Source: Deinococcus peraridilitoris DSM 19664
Lineage (GTDB): Bacteria > Deinococcota > Deinococci > Deinococcales > Deinococcaceae
DNA length: 64,000 bases
Assembly (NCBI RefSeq): GCF_000317835.1
Contig: NC_019793.1
Coordinates: forward strand, 3,698,001-3,762,000
Reading direction: 5' to 3'
Made by a program: the position numbers and the translations under genes. The notes beneath the pieces were generated by a model, which worked only from the letters and a program-made list of their open reading frames with translations, was not told the origin of the DNA and ran no database searches. Below are positions 24,615-36,790 of this stretch, one piece after another; position 1 is the first letter of the stretch, and every line of letters starts with the position of its first letter.

Positions 24615-25364
24615 GTGGCCCGCCGCACCTACGAATTCTTCGCCGAGAACGGCCGTCAGATCACCTCGACGGTGAGCGGCAGCGGCCCGCCGCTCATCCT
24701 GGTGCACGGTCTGTCAGGCTCGCGTCGCTGGTGGCGGCGCAATCTCAGCGCCTTTGAAACACATTACACGGTGTACCGGCTGGAACTGATCGGTTTTGGG
24801 TACGCGCGGCGTCAGCGTCCGGTGCCGCTGGCGCACAGTGCCGCCATCATCGCGCGCTGGATGGAGCATGCACACATTGAACGGGCTCACGTGCTGGGAC
24901 ACTCGATGGGCGGCCACATCTGTCTGCACCTGGCGGCCCGCTTTCCCGAGCGGGTCGACAAATTGATCCTGGCGGCCACGACCGGGCTGCTGCGCGGTCA
25001 ATGGTGGCGCATGGCGCTGCAGCTTCCACGCGTCGCCGTCAATGGTCACCTCGACTTCGTGCCCGTCGTGACGACCGACGCACTGCGCGCCGGGCTGTTC
25101 AATCTCTACCGTGCCGGGCGCGAACTGCTCAGCGACAATACGAGCGAATTGCTGTCTCAGGTGCAGGCGGAGACCCTGGTGATCTCCGGCGGACGTGACT
25201 TGCTGGTGCCACCCTCACTGGGGCTGGAACTCTGCTCGCAACTGGTTCACGGCGAACACGTGCTGCTGGAACGGGCCGGGCACGTGGTGATGTGGGACGC
25301 ACCCGCCGAATTCAACGAGGCCGTCTTGCGTTTCCTGCGTCAACCGAGCGGAGACCTGCCTTGA
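24615..25364 (+). CDS. Alpha/beta hydrolase
   Basis: 249-aa alpha/beta-fold hydrolase. The oxyanion motif LVHGLSGSRRWW, nucleophile Ser in GHSMGGH, Asp in SGGRDLLVPP and His in AGHVVMWD complete the triad. I start at the GTG at 24615 because TATCGT ends exactly 6 nt upstream (leaderless); a GTG at 24588 in the same frame is the alternative and adds nine residues. The substrate cannot be told from the sequence. Confidence 0.82.
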   Translation: MARRTYEFFAENGRQITSTVSGSGPPLILVHGLSGSRRWWRRNLSAFETHYTVYRLELIGFGYARRQRPVPLAHSAAIIARWMEHAHIERAHVLGHSMGGHICLHLAARFPERVDKLILAATTGLLRGQWWRMALQLPRVAVNGHLDFVPVVTTDALRAGLFNLYRAGRELLSDNTSELLSQVQAETLVISGGRDLLVPPSLGLELCSQLVHGEHVLLERAGHVVMWDAPAEFNEAVLRFLRQPSGDLP

Positions 25365-25426
25365 CCGCCGCGGACAGACCCTTCGTCGGTCGCCGTCGAT
25401 CGTCGATCGCGTTAAGATAAGCCGCC

Positions 25427-27238
25427 ATGACCACTGTCCTGCCAAAGCGCGCGGAGCTTGACGTGCGCACGACCTGGAACCTCGAACGTCTCTTCGCCAC
25501 CTCCGACGCCTGGGAGCAGGAATTCGCTCAGGTGCAACAGGAATTGCCCTCTTTGCGCGCTTTTGCCGGTCAGCTGGCCGACGCCGAAACGGTCGCGCGT
25601 TTCTTCGCGGCCCAGGAGGCGCTGGCGTTGCGTGTCGCTCGGTTGTTCACCTACGCCAGCATGGCCGCTTCGGTGGACGCGCTTGACGTGACTGCCAGCG
25701 CCCGGCGCGAGCGGGCGGCCAGCCTGCAGAGCCTGCTGGCCGCCGCAGGGGCCTTTGCCGAGCCCGAATTGCTCTCGCTGAGCGCAGGGACCCTGAATTC
25801 CTGGGCGGCGTCTGCGGAACTGCGTTCGTACGCACAGGTCTTTCGCAATCTGGAACGCCAGCGGTCTCACGTGCGCAGTGCCGAGGTCGAGGAGCTGCTC
25901 GGCCTGGTGCGCGGTCCTTTCGCGGCGGCGCGCACGATTCACCCCACCCTGGTCAACACCGACCTCGACCTCGGGCAGGTCGGAGACGTCAAGCTGGGTC
26001 ACGGAAACATCGATGCGCTGACGAGTAGCGTGGACCGGGAAGTGCGCCGTTCCGCCTGGGAAGCGTACGCTGACGCGCACCGCACGGCGCAGCACACCAT
26101 GGCCGCGTGTCTTTCTGCGGGCGTAAGGCAGGATGTCTTCGCCGCGCGGGCGCGACGCTACGACAGCTCTCTCGCCGCGGCCTTGGCGCCCAACAACCTT
26201 CCTACCGGCGTGTTTCATGCCCTGATCGAGACGTACCGTCGGCACCTGCCGACCTGGCATCGTTACTGGCAGGTGCGTTTGCGGTGGCTCAACGAGCGAC
26301 AGGGACTGGGCCTCAGCCGGCTTCGTGAGTACGACGTCAAGGCGCCGCTCAGCCCGGAAGCACCGAGCGTGCCGTACGCTCAGGCGACCGAATGGCTCGC
26401 CGCGGGCATGGCCCCGCTGGGAAGCGAGTACGTCGAGGTGATGCGAGCGGGGCTGACCACGGAACGCTGGGTCGACATCTATCCCAACGCCGGCAAACGT
26501 CAGGGCGCGTACTCCAGCGGCGTTCCCGGTGGTCTGCCTTACATCTTCATGAGCTACCGTGACAACCTGCAGGGGCTTTCGACGCTGGCGCACGAGATCG
26601 GGCACTCGATGCATTCGTATCTGACCTGGCAGCACCAGCCTTATGCCTACTCGCGCTACAGCCTGTTCGTGGCCGAGGTCGCGAGCAACTTCAATCAGGC
26701 CATGGTTCGCCGCCACCTGTTCGCCACCCAGCCCGGCGTGAACTTTCAGATCGCCCTGATCGAAGAAGCCATGAGCAACTTTCACCGCTATTTCTTCGTG
26801 ATGCCGTCCCTGGCCCGCTTCGAACTGGAGATTCACGAGCGCGTCGAGCGCGGAGAAGCCCTCTCGGCGCCACAGCTGAACGACCTGATGGCCGACCTTC
26901 TGCAGGAAGGCTACGGCGACGCCGTCGAAGTCGACCGCGAGCGCAGCGGGCTCACCTGGGCGATGTTCTCGACACACCTGTACAGCAACTTCTACGTGTG
27001 GCAGTACGCGACGGGCATCAGCGCCGCGCACGCCCTGCTGGCGCGCTTCGACACCGATGCGCAGAGGGCCCGCGAGGATTATCTGGAGTTTCTGCGTGCG
27101 GGCAGCTCCCGTTATCCGCTGGACGCCCTGCTCGGCGCTGGGGTCGACATGCGCAGCGGCGAGGCCGTCGAGCAGACGTTCGGGGTGCTCGACGGCTACA
27201 TCGACCGGCTCGAAGCGCTGCTCGACGCCGGCGCCTGA
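25427..27238 (+). CDS. pepF: Oligoendopeptidase F, M3 family
   Basis: Cytoplasmic zinc endopeptidase cleaving short peptides; 603 aa, typical for PepF. The N-terminal segment [20 protein letters not shown] and the zinc site [13 protein letters not shown] with the downstream Glu in [11 protein letters not shown] are characteristic. The final part, [12 protein letters not shown]..., fits the M3 fold. TAAGAT lies 8 nt before the ATG, indicating a nearly leaderless mRNA. A perfect 17-bp terminator follows. Confidence 0.94.
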   Translation: MTTVLPKRAELDVRTTWNLERLFATSDAWEQEFAQVQQELPSLRAFAGQLADAETVARFFAAQEALALRVARLFTYASMAASVDALDVTASARRERAASLQSLLAAAGAFAEPELLSLSAGTLNSWAASAELRSYAQVFRNLERQRSHVRSAEVEELLGLVRGPFAAARTIHPTLVNTDLDLGQVGDVKLGHGNIDALTSSVDREVRRSAWEAYADAHRTAQHTMAACLSAGVRQDVFAARARRYDSSLAAALAPNNLPTGVFHALIETYRRHLPTWHRYWQVRLRWLNERQGLGLSRLREYDVKAPLSPEAPSVPYAQATEWLAAGMAPLGSEYVEVMRAGLTTERWVDIYPNAGKRQGAYSSGVPGGLPYIFMSYRDNLQGLSTLAHEIGHSMHSYLTWQHQPYAYSRYSLFVAEVASNFNQAMVRRHLFATQPGVNFQIALIEEAMSNFHRYFFVMPSLARFELEIHERVERGEALSAPQLNDLMADLLQEGYGDAVEVDRERSGLTWAMFSTHLYSNFYVWQYATGISAAHALLARFDTDAQRAREDYLEFLRAGSSRYPLDALLGAGVDMRSGEAVEQTFGVLDGYIDRLEALLDAGA

Positions 27239-27266
27239 TTCTCGCGGCCGGGAAGCGCCGCCAAAG

Positions 27267-27302
27267 AAGCGGGGCGAGGGAACGTGTTCCCTCGCCCCGC
27301 TT
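27267..27302. terminator. Bidirectional terminator pepF/ybjN-like
   Basis: A 17-bp perfect stem (27267-27283 / 27286-27302) with a 2-nt loop, between the convergent pepF and YbjN-family genes. Confidence 0.85.
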
Positions 27303-27309
27303 GCTCCGT

Positions 27310-27753
27310 TCAGGCCTGTGGGGTGGGCGGCACGCCCTCCAGGGTGGCGTAGTCATCCTGGAAATGCATCAGCACGCCGCCGAACAGCGTGTCGAAGGTG
27401 TCCTGCGGGAATTCCATCAGGGTGGGGTAGAAGCCGACGTATTCCAGCCAGACGTTGCCGTCCCCGTCGATCGAGCGGCTGAAGGCGCGCTCGCGGTTGC
27501 GGCCGTTGAGCAGGTCCATGACCTCGTCCTTGCGGCCAGTGTACTGCTTTTGGGTGACGCAGGTGATTTCGAGGCGGCTCGTGTTGTTGGGGCCGTCGTT
27601 GACGCTGACCAGCACGGCCGCGTCACCCATCTCGAACTTCCAGCCCATGCGGATGAAACGCTGGCCGTTTTGCTCTTCGATGTCGAGGATGACTTCCTTG
27701 TCCTTGAGGTACTTCGCGACGGTGTCAAGCGTCAGCAGGGCGGTATCTGCCAT
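27310..27753 (-). CDS. YbjN-domain protein
   Basis: 147-aa acidic soluble protein of the YbjN family (type III secretion chaperone-like fold). It has alternating strands in the middle ([31 protein letters not shown]) and a helical C-terminus. I start at the ATG at 27753 because AGGAGG lies 8 nt upstream; an upstream in-frame Met has none. In other bacteria the family is linked to stress tolerance and motility, but the mechanism is not known. The gap to the next gene (27754-27942) holds its promoter; nothing else is evident there. Confidence 0.8.
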   Translation of the reverse strand: MADTALLTLDTVAKYLKDKEVILDIEEQNGQRFIRMGWKFEMGDAAVLVSVNDGPNNTSRLEITCVTQKQYTGRKDEVMDLLNGRNRERAFSRSIDGDGNVWLEYVGFYPTLMEFPQDTFDTLFGGVLMHFQDDYATLEGVPPTPQA

Positions 27754-27942
27754 AACTAAATCCTCCTGAATGTGCACCGCGAAGGGTGCGTTGGGTGTGC
27801 TCGGCTCGCGGTCGGGACAAGAGTGACCAAGCCCGTAAGCGACTTGCTCGGTGCCCGAACGATTCTACACGATGGCAGCCAGGCACGCGGCTCACGTTCA
27901 TGTCGACCGTCAGTTTACCGGACGACGGGCGTTCTGTCCGGT

Positions 27943-28491
27943 TCACGGTTTGCGCAGCGCGAATCCCGGCACGCCCAGCACTTCCAGCGTGACGGGCGCC
28001 ACGCCCTCGTTCAGGATGTCGAGCTCACGGGCCGCGTCCATCGACAGGTCCACGATCCGCTCCGGGCGGTTGAACGGTCCACGGTCGTTGATTTTCACGA
28101 TGACACTTTTGCCGCTGCGCTGATGCGTCACCCGGACCATCGTGCCAAACGGCAGCGTGAGGTGAGCGGCAGTCATGCTGGTCTGGGCGTCCCGTTGGCC
28201 GGTGTAGTACACCGCGAATCCCCGTTGCCAGACCTTGGTCGTGACCGGCGACGCCGTCATCGTCTCCGGCCTTGCTCCGCCGTCCGTTTCGTGGACTGCG
28301 AAGTCGAGCCGCTGCCCGACCTGTAGGTCGGCGCTCTCCAGCGCGTTCAGTTTCAGCAGCTCTGCCACGCTGAGTCCGTTCGCCCGCGCGAGCGACCAGG
28401 CCGTGTCGCCCGGTCGAACGCGGTAAGAAGCGTGATCGGTCGCGGCCCAGGTGCAGGCGGCCAGACCCAGACTGACCAGCAGAATTCTCAC
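27943..28491 (-). CDS. RlpA-like protein with LysM domain
   Basis: Exported 182-aa protein: signal peptide (MRILLVSLGLAACTWA), LysM domain at about 22-66 (YRVRPGDTAWSLARANGLSV), then a RlpA double-psi beta barrel at about 88-178 with FAVYYTGQRDAQTSMTAAHLTLP and VKINDRGPF...RIVDLSMDAA. The catalytic-type Asp of NDRGPF is kept. RlpA proteins are lytic transglycosylases or peptidoglycan binders at the septum. Its start overlaps the pepQ stop (ATGA), so it is coupled to that gene. Confidence 0.85.
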   Translation of the reverse strand: MRILLVSLGLAACTWAATDHASYRVRPGDTAWSLARANGLSVAELLKLNALESADLQVGQRLDFAVHETDGGARPETMTASPVTTKVWQRGFAVYYTGQRDAQTSMTAAHLTLPFGTMVRVTHQRSGKSVIVKINDRGPFNRPERIVDLSMDAARELDILNEGVAPVTLEVLGVPGFALRKP

Positions 28492-29546
28492 AGGCCTTCT
28501 TTCGTGGCGCCTGAAAGCACCTCGTACCCCTCGTCGGTGACCAGCACCAGATCCTCGATGCGCACGCCACCGAACCCGGGCAGATACACGCCGGGCTCGA
28601 TGGTGACGAGCATTCCGCTTTCCAGTACGTCCTCGCTGCTGGAACTGAGTCCTGGTCGCTCGTGAACTGCCAGGCCGATGCCGTGTCCCAGCGAGTGGGC
28701 GAAATACTGGGCGAGGTCGTGCCGTGCAAGGATCTCGCGGGCATGAGCGTCGAGATCGGCGGCGCGTACCCCTGGTCGGACCAGCTGCACGCAGGCTTCC
28801 TCGGCTTCCAGTACGGTCCGGTACAACCGGCGCAGCTCGCCGGAAACGGAGCCCACGGCCAACGTGCGGGTCATATCACTGTGGTAGCCGTGGAGGCGCG
28901 CTCCCATGTCAATCGTAACAAGTTCGCCGTCCTGAATGACTTTTTCGGAGGCGGCGCCGTGTGGCATGGCGCCCCGCTCACCGGAGGCGACGATGATCTC
29001 AAAGGCGCTGCCTTCGGCTCCTCGTCGGCGCATGGCGATTTCGAGGTCGAGCGCCACGTCGATTTCACGTCGGCCGGCCAGGATTTGTGGGCGCACCTCT
29101 TCGTACGCTTCGTCGGCGATGCGTACCGCGCGGCGGATCAGCTCGATTTCCTCTGGCGATTTGCGTTGCCGCAGCGATTCGAAGAGACCAGTTGTGGGAG
29201 CGAGCGGGCGCTCGAACGCTTCTTCCAGGAGGGCAAGGCCGGCGACGGTGACGTGATCGGCCTCGAAACCCAACCGGCCTTCGCCGAGCTGCTCGCGGGC
29301 GTGGGCGTACATTTCCCGGTCGGCATTCGATCGTGGCGGAGCACCGATGAAGTGCGGAATTCTCGACTCCTGCGCGGCCTGTGCGGTATATCGCGCGTCG
29401 GTGTACAGCGTGGCTCCGCTTGCGGTCAGCAGGATCCTGGCGTCTGCCGGGCTCGAGAATCCGCTCAGCAGCCGCACGTGTTCAGGACGCGTCACCCACA
29501 GGGCAGTGAGTCCCTCGGAGGCCAACAGGTCAGCAAATTGTGACAT
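28488..29546 (-). CDS. Xaa-Pro dipeptidase/aminopeptidase, M24 family
   Basis: Metallopeptidase of the pita-bread fold, 352 aa. The creatinase-like N-terminal domain (to about 130) is followed by the catalytic domain with metal ligands in TIDMGARLHGYHSDMTRT (two Asp), SLGHGIGLAVHERP (His), VTIEPGVYLPG (Glu) and GGVRIEDLVLV (Glu). I start at MSQFADLL (29546) because TATGAT ends 7 nt upstream, a leaderless start; an ATG four codons earlier overlaps that box. The open frame continues far upstream but without homology. Confidence 0.88.
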   Translation of the reverse strand: MSQFADLLASEGLTALWVTRPEHVRLLSGFSSPADARILLTASGATLYTDARYTAQAAQESRIPHFIGAPPRSNADREMYAHAREQLGEGRLGFEADHVTVAGLALLEEAFERPLAPTTGLFESLRQRKSPEEIELIRRAVRIADEAYEEVRPQILAGRREIDVALDLEIAMRRRGAEGSAFEIIVASGERGAMPHGAASEKVIQDGELVTIDMGARLHGYHSDMTRTLAVGSVSGELRRLYRTVLEAEEACVQLVRPGVRAADLDAHAREILARHDLAQYFAHSLGHGIGLAVHERPGLSSSSEDVLESGMLVTIEPGVYLPGFGGVRIEDLVLVTDEGYEVLSGATKEGL

Positions 29547-29553
29547 GGATCGA

Positions 29554-29559
29554 ATCATA
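29554..29559 (-). promoter_or_regulatory. Leaderless -10 box of the M24 peptidase
   Basis: TATGAT on the minus strand, 7 nt before the chosen ATG. Repeat copy R2 begins 38 nt further upstream. Confidence 0.55.
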
Positions 29560-29597
29560 ACATGCGGGCCGATGTCGACTACTCGTTGCATAAAGTT

Positions 29598-29630
29598 TTC
29601 ACGAGACCCGAATATCGTGAAACAATTCAC
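29598..29630 (-). repeat. 33-bp intergenic repeat, copy R2
   Basis: Minus-strand reading GTGAA-TTGT-TTCACGATA-TTCGGGTC-TCGTGAA. It is identical to copy R5 at 32 of 33 positions. It lies just upstream of the expected -35 of the M24 peptidase gene. Confidence 0.85.
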
Positions 29631-29677
29631 TAGCACCGAGTGGCTCGTCTTCTGTAATAGAAGTTGTGCCACTCCCA

Positions 29678-30058
29678 TTAGCGACGTCGACGGATCAGCC
29701 ACAACAGGAACGACGCCAGCGCCACGACCAGAATCAGGTTGAACAGCAAGCCCAACAGCCCCCAGCCCGCGCCATACCCCAGACCGAAAAAGCCATAGGG
29801 ATTCAGCCCAAAAAAGGGCAGGAAAAAGAAATGACCACGAAAGCCCGGATTGATCGGCCGAACGGTCGAACGGGGAAACAGGCGCGGTTGCACCCGGTTG
29901 GGAACAATCGGCGTGGGCGAGCGGTAACTCGGCGTACGGTACGGCGTTCGGTAGCTGCGTGAGCCCCCGAAGCCTCCACCACTGCGCCCGCGGGCGTCGG
30001 CCAGCGCGCTCACGAGGGTCAGCAGCGCCAGCAACAGGGCAACCAGGGAACGGTTCAT
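29678..30058 (-). CDS. Hypothetical glycine/proline-rich membrane protein
   Basis: 126-aa protein: cleavable signal peptide (MNRSLVALLLALLTLVSALA), a low-complexity basic stretch rich in Gly, Ser, Arg, Tyr and Pro (RGRSGGGFGGSRSYRTPYRT), a short Phe/Gly-rich segment, and one C-terminal membrane span (LLFNLILVVALASFLLWLI) capped by four Arg. The pattern resembles small exported proteins of unknown role that expose a flexible basic segment outside the membrane. I use the ATG at 30058; a TTG three codons upstream lies 5 nt after a TAGACT box and is an alternative start. Confidence 0.6.
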   Translation of the reverse strand: MNRSLVALLLALLTLVSALADARGRSGGGFGGSRSYRTPYRTPSYRSPTPIVPNRVQPRLFPRSTVRPINPGFRGHFFFLPFFGLNPYGFFGLGYGAGWGLLGLLFNLILVVALASFLLWLIRRRR

Positions 30059-30119
30059 CACGGTCAACTACGAGTCTAGCGGCCTCACCGTTGCCGAATG
30101 GCGCGCCTGCAGCATCCAT

Positions 30120-30162
30120 GAAGAAGGGGCAGGGGCAAGTGCCACGCCCCTGCCCCTTCTTC
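30120..30162 (-). terminator. Terminator after tpiA
   Basis: A 17-bp perfect stem (30120-30136 / 30146-30162) with a 9-nt loop, 7 nt beyond the tpiA stop codon. It closes the gap-pgk-tpiA cluster. Confidence 0.75.
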
Positions 30163-30168
30163 GCCCGG

Positions 30169-30927
<759 letters not shown>

Positions 30928-30936
30928 TGTTTTACC

Positions 30937-32103
30937 TTACCCGAGGGCGACCACGCCGGGCAGTTGCTGGCCTTCGAGCAGCTCCAGGCTGGCGCCGCCG
31001 CCGGTGGAAATGTGGCTGATGCGGGCGGCCTGACCGCTCTTGTTGATGGCGCTCACCGAGTCGCCGCCCCCCACGACGGTGTACGCACCTTCCAGTTCGG
31101 CAACGGCGTCCGCGATGGCGTTGGTGCCTTCGGCAAAGGCAGCAAACTCGAACACGCCCATCGGCCCGTTCCAGAAAACAGTTCTGGCGCCCTGCAACGC
31201 CCGGGTGTAGCGCCGGCGCGTCTCGGGACCGATGTCGAGGCCTTGCCAGCCTTCTGGAATACGATCGGCGGGCACCACCTGCGTGCTGGCATTTTCTGCA
31301 AAGCGGTCGGCGGCAATCACGTCAATTGGCAGCTTGATCTTCTCACCGAACTCGCTCAGCAGCCGGCGAGCCAGATCGAGCTGGTCGTCTTCGTGAATGC
31401 TTTCGCCGATCGTTCCGCCGCGCGACTTGATAAAGGTGTAAGCCATCCCACCTCCGATCAGCATTTTGTCGACTCTGGGCAGCAAGTTTTCGATGACCTT
31501 GATCTTGTCGCTGACTTTGGCGCCGCCGATGATCACCACGTAGGGTGACTCGGGACGTTCGAGGAGGTTCGAGAGCGCCTGGACTTCCTTGTGCATCAGA
31601 AAGCCCGCGGCGTGCGGCAGCAGGGCCGCCACACCGCTGACGCTGGCGTGCGCACGGTGCGCGCTGCCAAAGGCATCCAGCACGAAAACGTCGGCGAGCG
31701 AGGCGAGCTTGCGCGCGAGTTCCGGATCGTTTTTCTCCTCGCCGTTCTCGAACCGCACGTTTTCCAGCAAGGCCACTTCGCCGCCCTGCAGATTCTGCAG
31801 GGCCTGAGCGGTGTCCGGGCTGGCGGGGTTGGACGGAATATACCGGACGGGGCGGCCCAGCAGCGCCTCCAAGGCGGCCGCGGCGGGTGCCAGGCGGTAC
31901 TTGTCCTCAGGACCGTTTTTGGGGCGGCCCATGTGGCTCATCAGGATGACGGCCGCACCCTCGTCGAGCAGAAACTCCAGGGTGGGCAGGCTGGCGTCGA
32001 TGCGGGTGGCGTCCTGAATCTGACCGTTTTTGACGGGAACGTTGTAGTCCACACGAACCAGTACGCGCTTGCCGCGCACGTCGATGTCTTTGAGGGTGTT
32101 CAC
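30937..32103 (-). CDS. pgk: Phosphoglycerate kinase
   Basis: Makes ATP from 1,3-bisphosphoglycerate; 388 aa. Typical blocks are [51 protein letters not shown] and the C-terminal nucleotide site [11 protein letters not shown] with [15 protein letters not shown]. It starts at a GTG (32103) with GGGAGG upstream; the open frame extends 16 codons further without a ribosome site. It lies between gap and tpiA on the same strand. Confidence 0.96.
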   Translation of the reverse strand: MNTLKDIDVRGKRVLVRVDYNVPVKNGQIQDATRIDASLPTLEFLLDEGAAVILMSHMGRPKNGPEDKYRLAPAAAALEALLGRPVRYIPSNPASPDTAQALQNLQGGEVALLENVRFENGEEKNDPELARKLASLADVFVLDAFGSAHRAHASVSGVAALLPHAAGFLMHKEVQALSNLLERPESPYVVIIGGAKVSDKIKVIENLLPRVDKMLIGGGMAYTFIKSRGGTIGESIHEDDQLDLARRLLSEFGEKIKLPIDVIAADRFAENASTQVVPADRIPEGWQGLDIGPETRRRYTRALQGARTVFWNGPMGVFEFAAFAEGTNAIADAVAELEGAYTVVGGGDSVSAINKSGQAARISHISTGGGASLELLEGQQLPGVVALG

Positions 32104-32199
32104 AGGTCCTCCCGAAGGTAAGAAGGTAAATCGTAGGCGAACTTCAAGCAAAGGGGCGCGACCGTGCGCGCCCCCGAACGGACAGCCGTGGGCCGGAGC

Positions 32200-33294
<1,095 letters not shown>

Positions 33295-33442
33295 TCAGGG
33301 AAGTTTCACGTTCGGCACAGCGCCCGTGCAGACCCTGCGTGCGCATCAGACAGGTATGGTGGCCATCCCAAAAGGCGGTGTTAGCATGGCACTCGCAGGA
33401 GGCTGCGCGGCCAGGCAGGCGCCGGGCCCAGGAGGTAAACGC

Positions 33443-34849
33443 ATGATCATCATGAAATTCGGCGGCACCCTGATGGGTTCCGCGTCCGCCATCGAACGCT
33501 CTGCGTCTCTGGTCGCCGCTGAAGTGCGGCGTGGGACGTCGGTGGTCGTGGCCGTGTCCGCGATGGTCGGCGTGACCGATTCGCTGCTGGCGCTGGCGTC
33601 GCAGGCGGAACAGGGTGACATCGCCTACGCCAACGACGCGGTCACACAACTGCGCATCCGTCATCTCAGCACCATCGAGACGCTCGGCGGTGCACCGAAC
33701 TCTGATACGGCGCGCGAGGTGCGCGAACTCTGCGAGTCACTGCGTCAGACGGTCGCCGGGGTCGCGCTGCTCAAAGAGCTCAGCAGGCGTTCGCGCGACC
33801 TGATCGTGTCGTTCGGTGAGCGGCTGTCGGCACCCCTGATGGCGCTGGCGCTTGAGAATCTGGGCGTGCGCGCCCACCACCTCAGCGGCGGCGGTGCAGG
33901 ACTGCTCACCGACGGGCAGTTCGGCAACGCGCGCCCCTTGCCGGAAGCCTACCCACGTCTGCGCGAGCGCCTGGGCGGCCTGCTGGGAGCAGGCCTGACG
34001 CCCGTGGTCGCCGGTTTCATCGGTGAGACCACCCAGGGCGTCACGACGACCCTGGGGCGCGGCGGAACCGATTACACCGCCACCATTATCGGGGCCGCGC
34101 TGTCGGCGGCGGAAGTCTGGACCTGGAAAGATGTCGACGGGGTCATGAGCGCCGATCCGCGCCTGGTGGAGGGTGCACGCAATCTGGCGCAGCTCAGTTA
34201 TGCCGAGGTGATGGAACTGGCCTATTTCGGCGCCAAAGTGCTGCACCCGCTGGCCGTCACCCCGCTGCAGCAAAGCGGCATTCCCCTGCGCGTGAAGGGC
34301 GCCGCGGATCCCGACCATCCGGGCACGCTGATCGTCGCGGAGCCTCAAATCGATCCGGCGCACCCGGTGAAGGCCGTGACGGCCATTCGTAACCTGGCGG
34401 TGCTGACAGTGGGAGGCGCGGGTCTGGTCGGGGTGCCGGACGCCTTCGGCCAGATTTTTCAGGTCCTCGCGCGTGAGGAGATCAATGTTCATATGATCTC
34501 TCAGGGAAATTCGCAGGCGACCCTCTCGCTGGTGGTGAGTCAGCCCGACGCTCGCCGGGCCGCTGAAGTGCTGAAGCGTGACCTGGGAAACAGCGGGTAT
34601 CCGCGTGAGCTGCACCTGCAGGAAAACGTCGCGGTGGTCGCGGTCGTGGGCGAGGGTATGCGCGGCTCGCGCGGCGTGGCCGCCCGGCTGTTTGGTGCGG
34701 TGGCGCAGGCCAATGTCAACCTGCTGATGATCGCGCAGGGATCGAGCGAGCTCAACATTTCCTTTGCCATCGAGAACCGCGATGTGGAAGCTGCCGTGCG
34801 TGCGGCCCACGCTGCGTTCGAACTCGGCGCGCAACTGCGCCCCGCCTGA
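33443..34849 (+). CDS. lysC: Aspartate kinase
   Basis: First step of the aspartate family pathway (Lys, Thr, Met, diaminopimelate); 468 aa. The kinase domain begins [13 protein letters not shown] and includes [18 protein letters not shown] and the [16 protein letters not shown] block. Two ACT domains at the C-terminus (about 315-385 and 395-460, with [18 protein letters not shown] and [20 protein letters not shown]) bind the feedback amino acid. I start at the ATG at 33443, directly after AGGAGGTAAACGC; the open frame upstream to 33233 is not conserved. Confidence 0.94.
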   Translation: MIIMKFGGTLMGSASAIERSASLVAAEVRRGTSVVVAVSAMVGVTDSLLALASQAEQGDIAYANDAVTQLRIRHLSTIETLGGAPNSDTAREVRELCESLRQTVAGVALLKELSRRSRDLIVSFGERLSAPLMALALENLGVRAHHLSGGGAGLLTDGQFGNARPLPEAYPRLRERLGGLLGAGLTPVVAGFIGETTQGVTTTLGRGGTDYTATIIGAALSAAEVWTWKDVDGVMSADPRLVEGARNLAQLSYAEVMELAYFGAKVLHPLAVTPLQQSGIPLRVKGAADPDHPGTLIVAEPQIDPAHPVKAVTAIRNLAVLTVGGAGLVGVPDAFGQIFQVLAREEINVHMISQGNSQATLSLVVSQPDARRAAEVLKRDLGNSGYPRELHLQENVAVVAVVGEGMRGSRGVAARLFGAVAQANVNLLMIAQGSSELNISFAIENRDVEAAVRAAHAAFELGAQLRPA

Positions 34850-34861
34850 GCTTTCTCTTTG

Positions 34862-34891
34862 AAGCGCCCCGCGAGCACTCGCCGGGCGCTT
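34862..34891 (+). terminator. Hairpin after lysC
   Basis: An 8-bp stem (34862-34869 / 34884-34891) followed by gattta, 12 nt after the lysC stop. A second, longer and imperfect hairpin with arms near 34922-34932 and 34957-34967 lies just beyond it. Confidence 0.55.
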
Positions 34892-35054
34892 GATTTATCG
34901 TCCTCGGGCGCGGGCGGATAAGCCGTCCGGCGCAGCGCCGCTAAGCGTTCGCGTCCGGGCGGCTTAACTCATTCAGGGCATGTCCGGCCGGGTGCCGCCG
35001 AGGACAATGAAGCTGGTGGGCGGGCAGCTGCCCGACACCCAAGGAGCGCCGATC

Positions 35055-35240
35055 ATGAACTCGGAATATTACGAACACATCCGCGACGCCCAACACCGCA
35101 TCGATCAACTCCACCGGGAGGCGCAGAGCCGCCGCGACGTCAAGGCCGCCTTCGCGAATCCGCCGGTCGACCGCACGCCGTTGCTGGCCCGCCTCTTTCG
35201 CCGCCACGCGCACGCCCAGCCGAATTCCCACAGCGCCTGA
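35055..35240 (+). CDS. Small hypothetical protein, 61 aa
   Basis: Small basic protein, MNSEYYEHIRDAQHRIDQLH at the start, then a Glu/Arg-rich helical stretch and a Pro-containing, Arg/His-rich tail (LLARLFRRHAHAQPNSHS). The ATG is preceded by AAGGAG at a suitable distance, and a perfect terminator follows, so it is probably a real single-gene unit. It resembles small helical, DNA- or ribosome-binding-like proteins only in composition. No family recognised. Confidence 0.6.
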   Translation: MNSEYYEHIRDAQHRIDQLHREAQSRRDVKAAFANPPVDRTPLLARLFRRHAHAQPNSHSA

Positions 35241-35262
35241 TGCCCACTTCACACTTTACCCG

Positions 35263-35294
35263 ACGAGACCCGCCAAGGCACCGGCGGGTCTCGT
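35263..35294. terminator. Bidirectional terminator
   Basis: A 12-bp perfect stem (35263-35274 / 35283-35294) with an 8-nt loop, between the convergent 61-aa gene and asnS. Confidence 0.8.
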
Positions 35295-35305
35295 GCTGTC
35301 TTGCG

Positions 35306-36640
35306 TCAGGGTTTCATGCGGCTCAGCATGCGCGGAAACGGAATGACTTCGCGGATGTGCTCGCTGCCGGTGATCCACATCACGAAACGCTCCAGGCCGA
35401 GTCCGAATCCTGCGTGGGGTACGCTGCCGAAACGGCGCAGATCGAGATACCAGTCAAAAGCGTCCAGCGGCAGCCCGTGCTCTTCGATGCGGCTTCTGAG
35501 CAACCCGTAGTCGTGAATGCGTTGTGACCCGCCGATGATCTCGCCGTAGCCTTCCGGCGCGATCATGTCGTCGCACAGCGCGAGCCGCTCGTCCTCGGGG
35601 TCGGGCTGCATGTAAAAGGCCTTGATGGCGGCCGGATAGCGTTCCACGATCACCGGACGGTCGAAGTGATGTCCCAGGATCGTCTCGTGTGGAGCGCCGA
35701 AATCGTCACCCCACTCGACGGGCTGGGTGTCGGGGGAGACGTTGGGGGGCAGGTCTGCGGACTCGATGTGCTGACGAATGATCTTTAATGCCTCGGTGTA
35801 GGTTACCCGTGGATAATTCCCCTCGGCCGCTCCCGCCAATTTGGTGAGGTCGCGGCCCAGCATTTGCAGTTCGGCTGCGCATTCCTGCAGGACCTGGCGT
35901 ACGACGCTGCTCACGAACCGCTCTTGCAACGCCATGTTCTCCTGATGGTTCGAGGGAGCGACTTCGGGTTCCACCATCCAGAATTCGAGCAGGTGACGAC
36001 GTGTTTTGGATTTCTCGGCCCGGAAGGTCGGCCCGAAGGTATAGACCTTGCCAAAGGCGAGCGCCCCGGCCTCGGCGTGGAGTTGCCCGGTCTGGCTGAG
36101 GTATGCCTTGTCCTCGTCAAAGAGGTTGATTTCGAAAAGTTCGGTGGTGTCCTCGGCGGCATTGGGCGTGAAAAAGGGTGAGTCGAAACGCACGAAGCCT
36201 TCCCCGTGAAAGAAGTTGATCATTGCGCGCTGCACGCAGTCGCGGACGCGCATGATCGCCCAGGGCCGACGGTGGCGGGTGTAGAGGTGACGCTGGTCGA
36301 ACAGGAACTCGACGCCGTGCTCCTTGGGCGTGATGGGGTATTCGCCCTCGTTCTGGCTGAGGGGGCGAAGATCGCGCACCGAAATTTCCACGCCGCCCGG
36401 GGCGCGGTCGTCTTGGCGTACCAGGCCGGTGATGGTTACGGCCTGCTCCTGAACCAGCCGGCGGGCAGACTCGAAGACGTCCTCGCTGACGTCGTTCTTG
36501 AATACGGTGGCCTGCACGAAGCCGCTGCCGTCGCGCAGCTTGAGAAAGTGCAGCTTTCCTTTGCTGCTTTTGTCGGTGAGCCAGCCCGTCAGGCTGATCT
36601 CCTGGTCGATATGCTGTGAAAGCTGGGCAATGGACGCCAT
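35306..36640 (-). CDS. asnS: Asparaginyl-tRNA synthetase
   Basis: Class IIb synthetase charging tRNA-Asn; 444 aa. The N-terminal OB fold ([21 protein letters not shown]) is followed by class II motif 2 [25 protein letters not shown] (quoted in part: [15 protein letters not shown]) and motif 3 [15 protein letters not shown]. The sequence is closer to AsnRS than to AspRS; the separate aspS is at 38762-40504. I start at the ATG at 36640 because a consensus TATAAT ends 7 nt upstream (leaderless). Having asnS means tRNA-Asn can be charged directly. Confidence 0.92.
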   Translation of the reverse strand: MASIAQLSQHIDQEISLTGWLTDKSSKGKLHFLKLRDGSGFVQATVFKNDVSEDVFESARRLVQEQAVTITGLVRQDDRAPGGVEISVRDLRPLSQNEGEYPITPKEHGVEFLFDQRHLYTRHRRPWAIMRVRDCVQRAMINFFHGEGFVRFDSPFFTPNAAEDTTELFEINLFDEDKAYLSQTGQLHAEAGALAFGKVYTFGPTFRAEKSKTRRHLLEFWMVEPEVAPSNHQENMALQERFVSSVVRQVLQECAAELQMLGRDLTKLAGAAEGNYPRVTYTEALKIIRQHIESADLPPNVSPDTQPVEWGDDFGAPHETILGHHFDRPVIVERYPAAIKAFYMQPDPEDERLALCDDMIAPEGYGEIIGGSQRIHDYGLLRSRIEEHGLPLDAFDWYLDLRRFGSVPHAGFGLGLERFVMWITGSEHIREVIPFPRMLSRMKP

Positions 36641-36647
36641 GACGCCG

Positions 36648-36653
36648 ATTATA
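36648..36653 (-). promoter_or_regulatory. Leaderless -10 box of asnS
   Basis: Consensus TATAAT on the minus strand, 7 nt before the ATG. Repeat copy R3 starts 37 nt further upstream. Confidence 0.65.
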
Positions 36654-36689
36654 CGGAGGACGCCAAGGCTGATTCGCGACGGTACAGAT

Positions 36690-36722
36690 TTCACGAGCGC
36701 GGCATATCGTGAAATGATTCAC
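36690..36722 (-). repeat. 33-bp intergenic repeat, copy R3
   Basis: Minus-strand reading GTGAA-N4-TTCACGATA-N8-TCGTGAA with all three half-sites perfect. It lies upstream of the asnS promoter. Confidence 0.85.
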
Positions 36723-36790
36723 TATCCGCAGTAATGTGGATATGGACGCGGAACCCGCTCCGCCGGGCTGTGCCCCCAGGCGTGTCGACG

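Noticed and set aside
25412..27031. 539-codon minus-strand frame opposite pepF
   Set aside because: Antisense shadow of the M3 peptidase.
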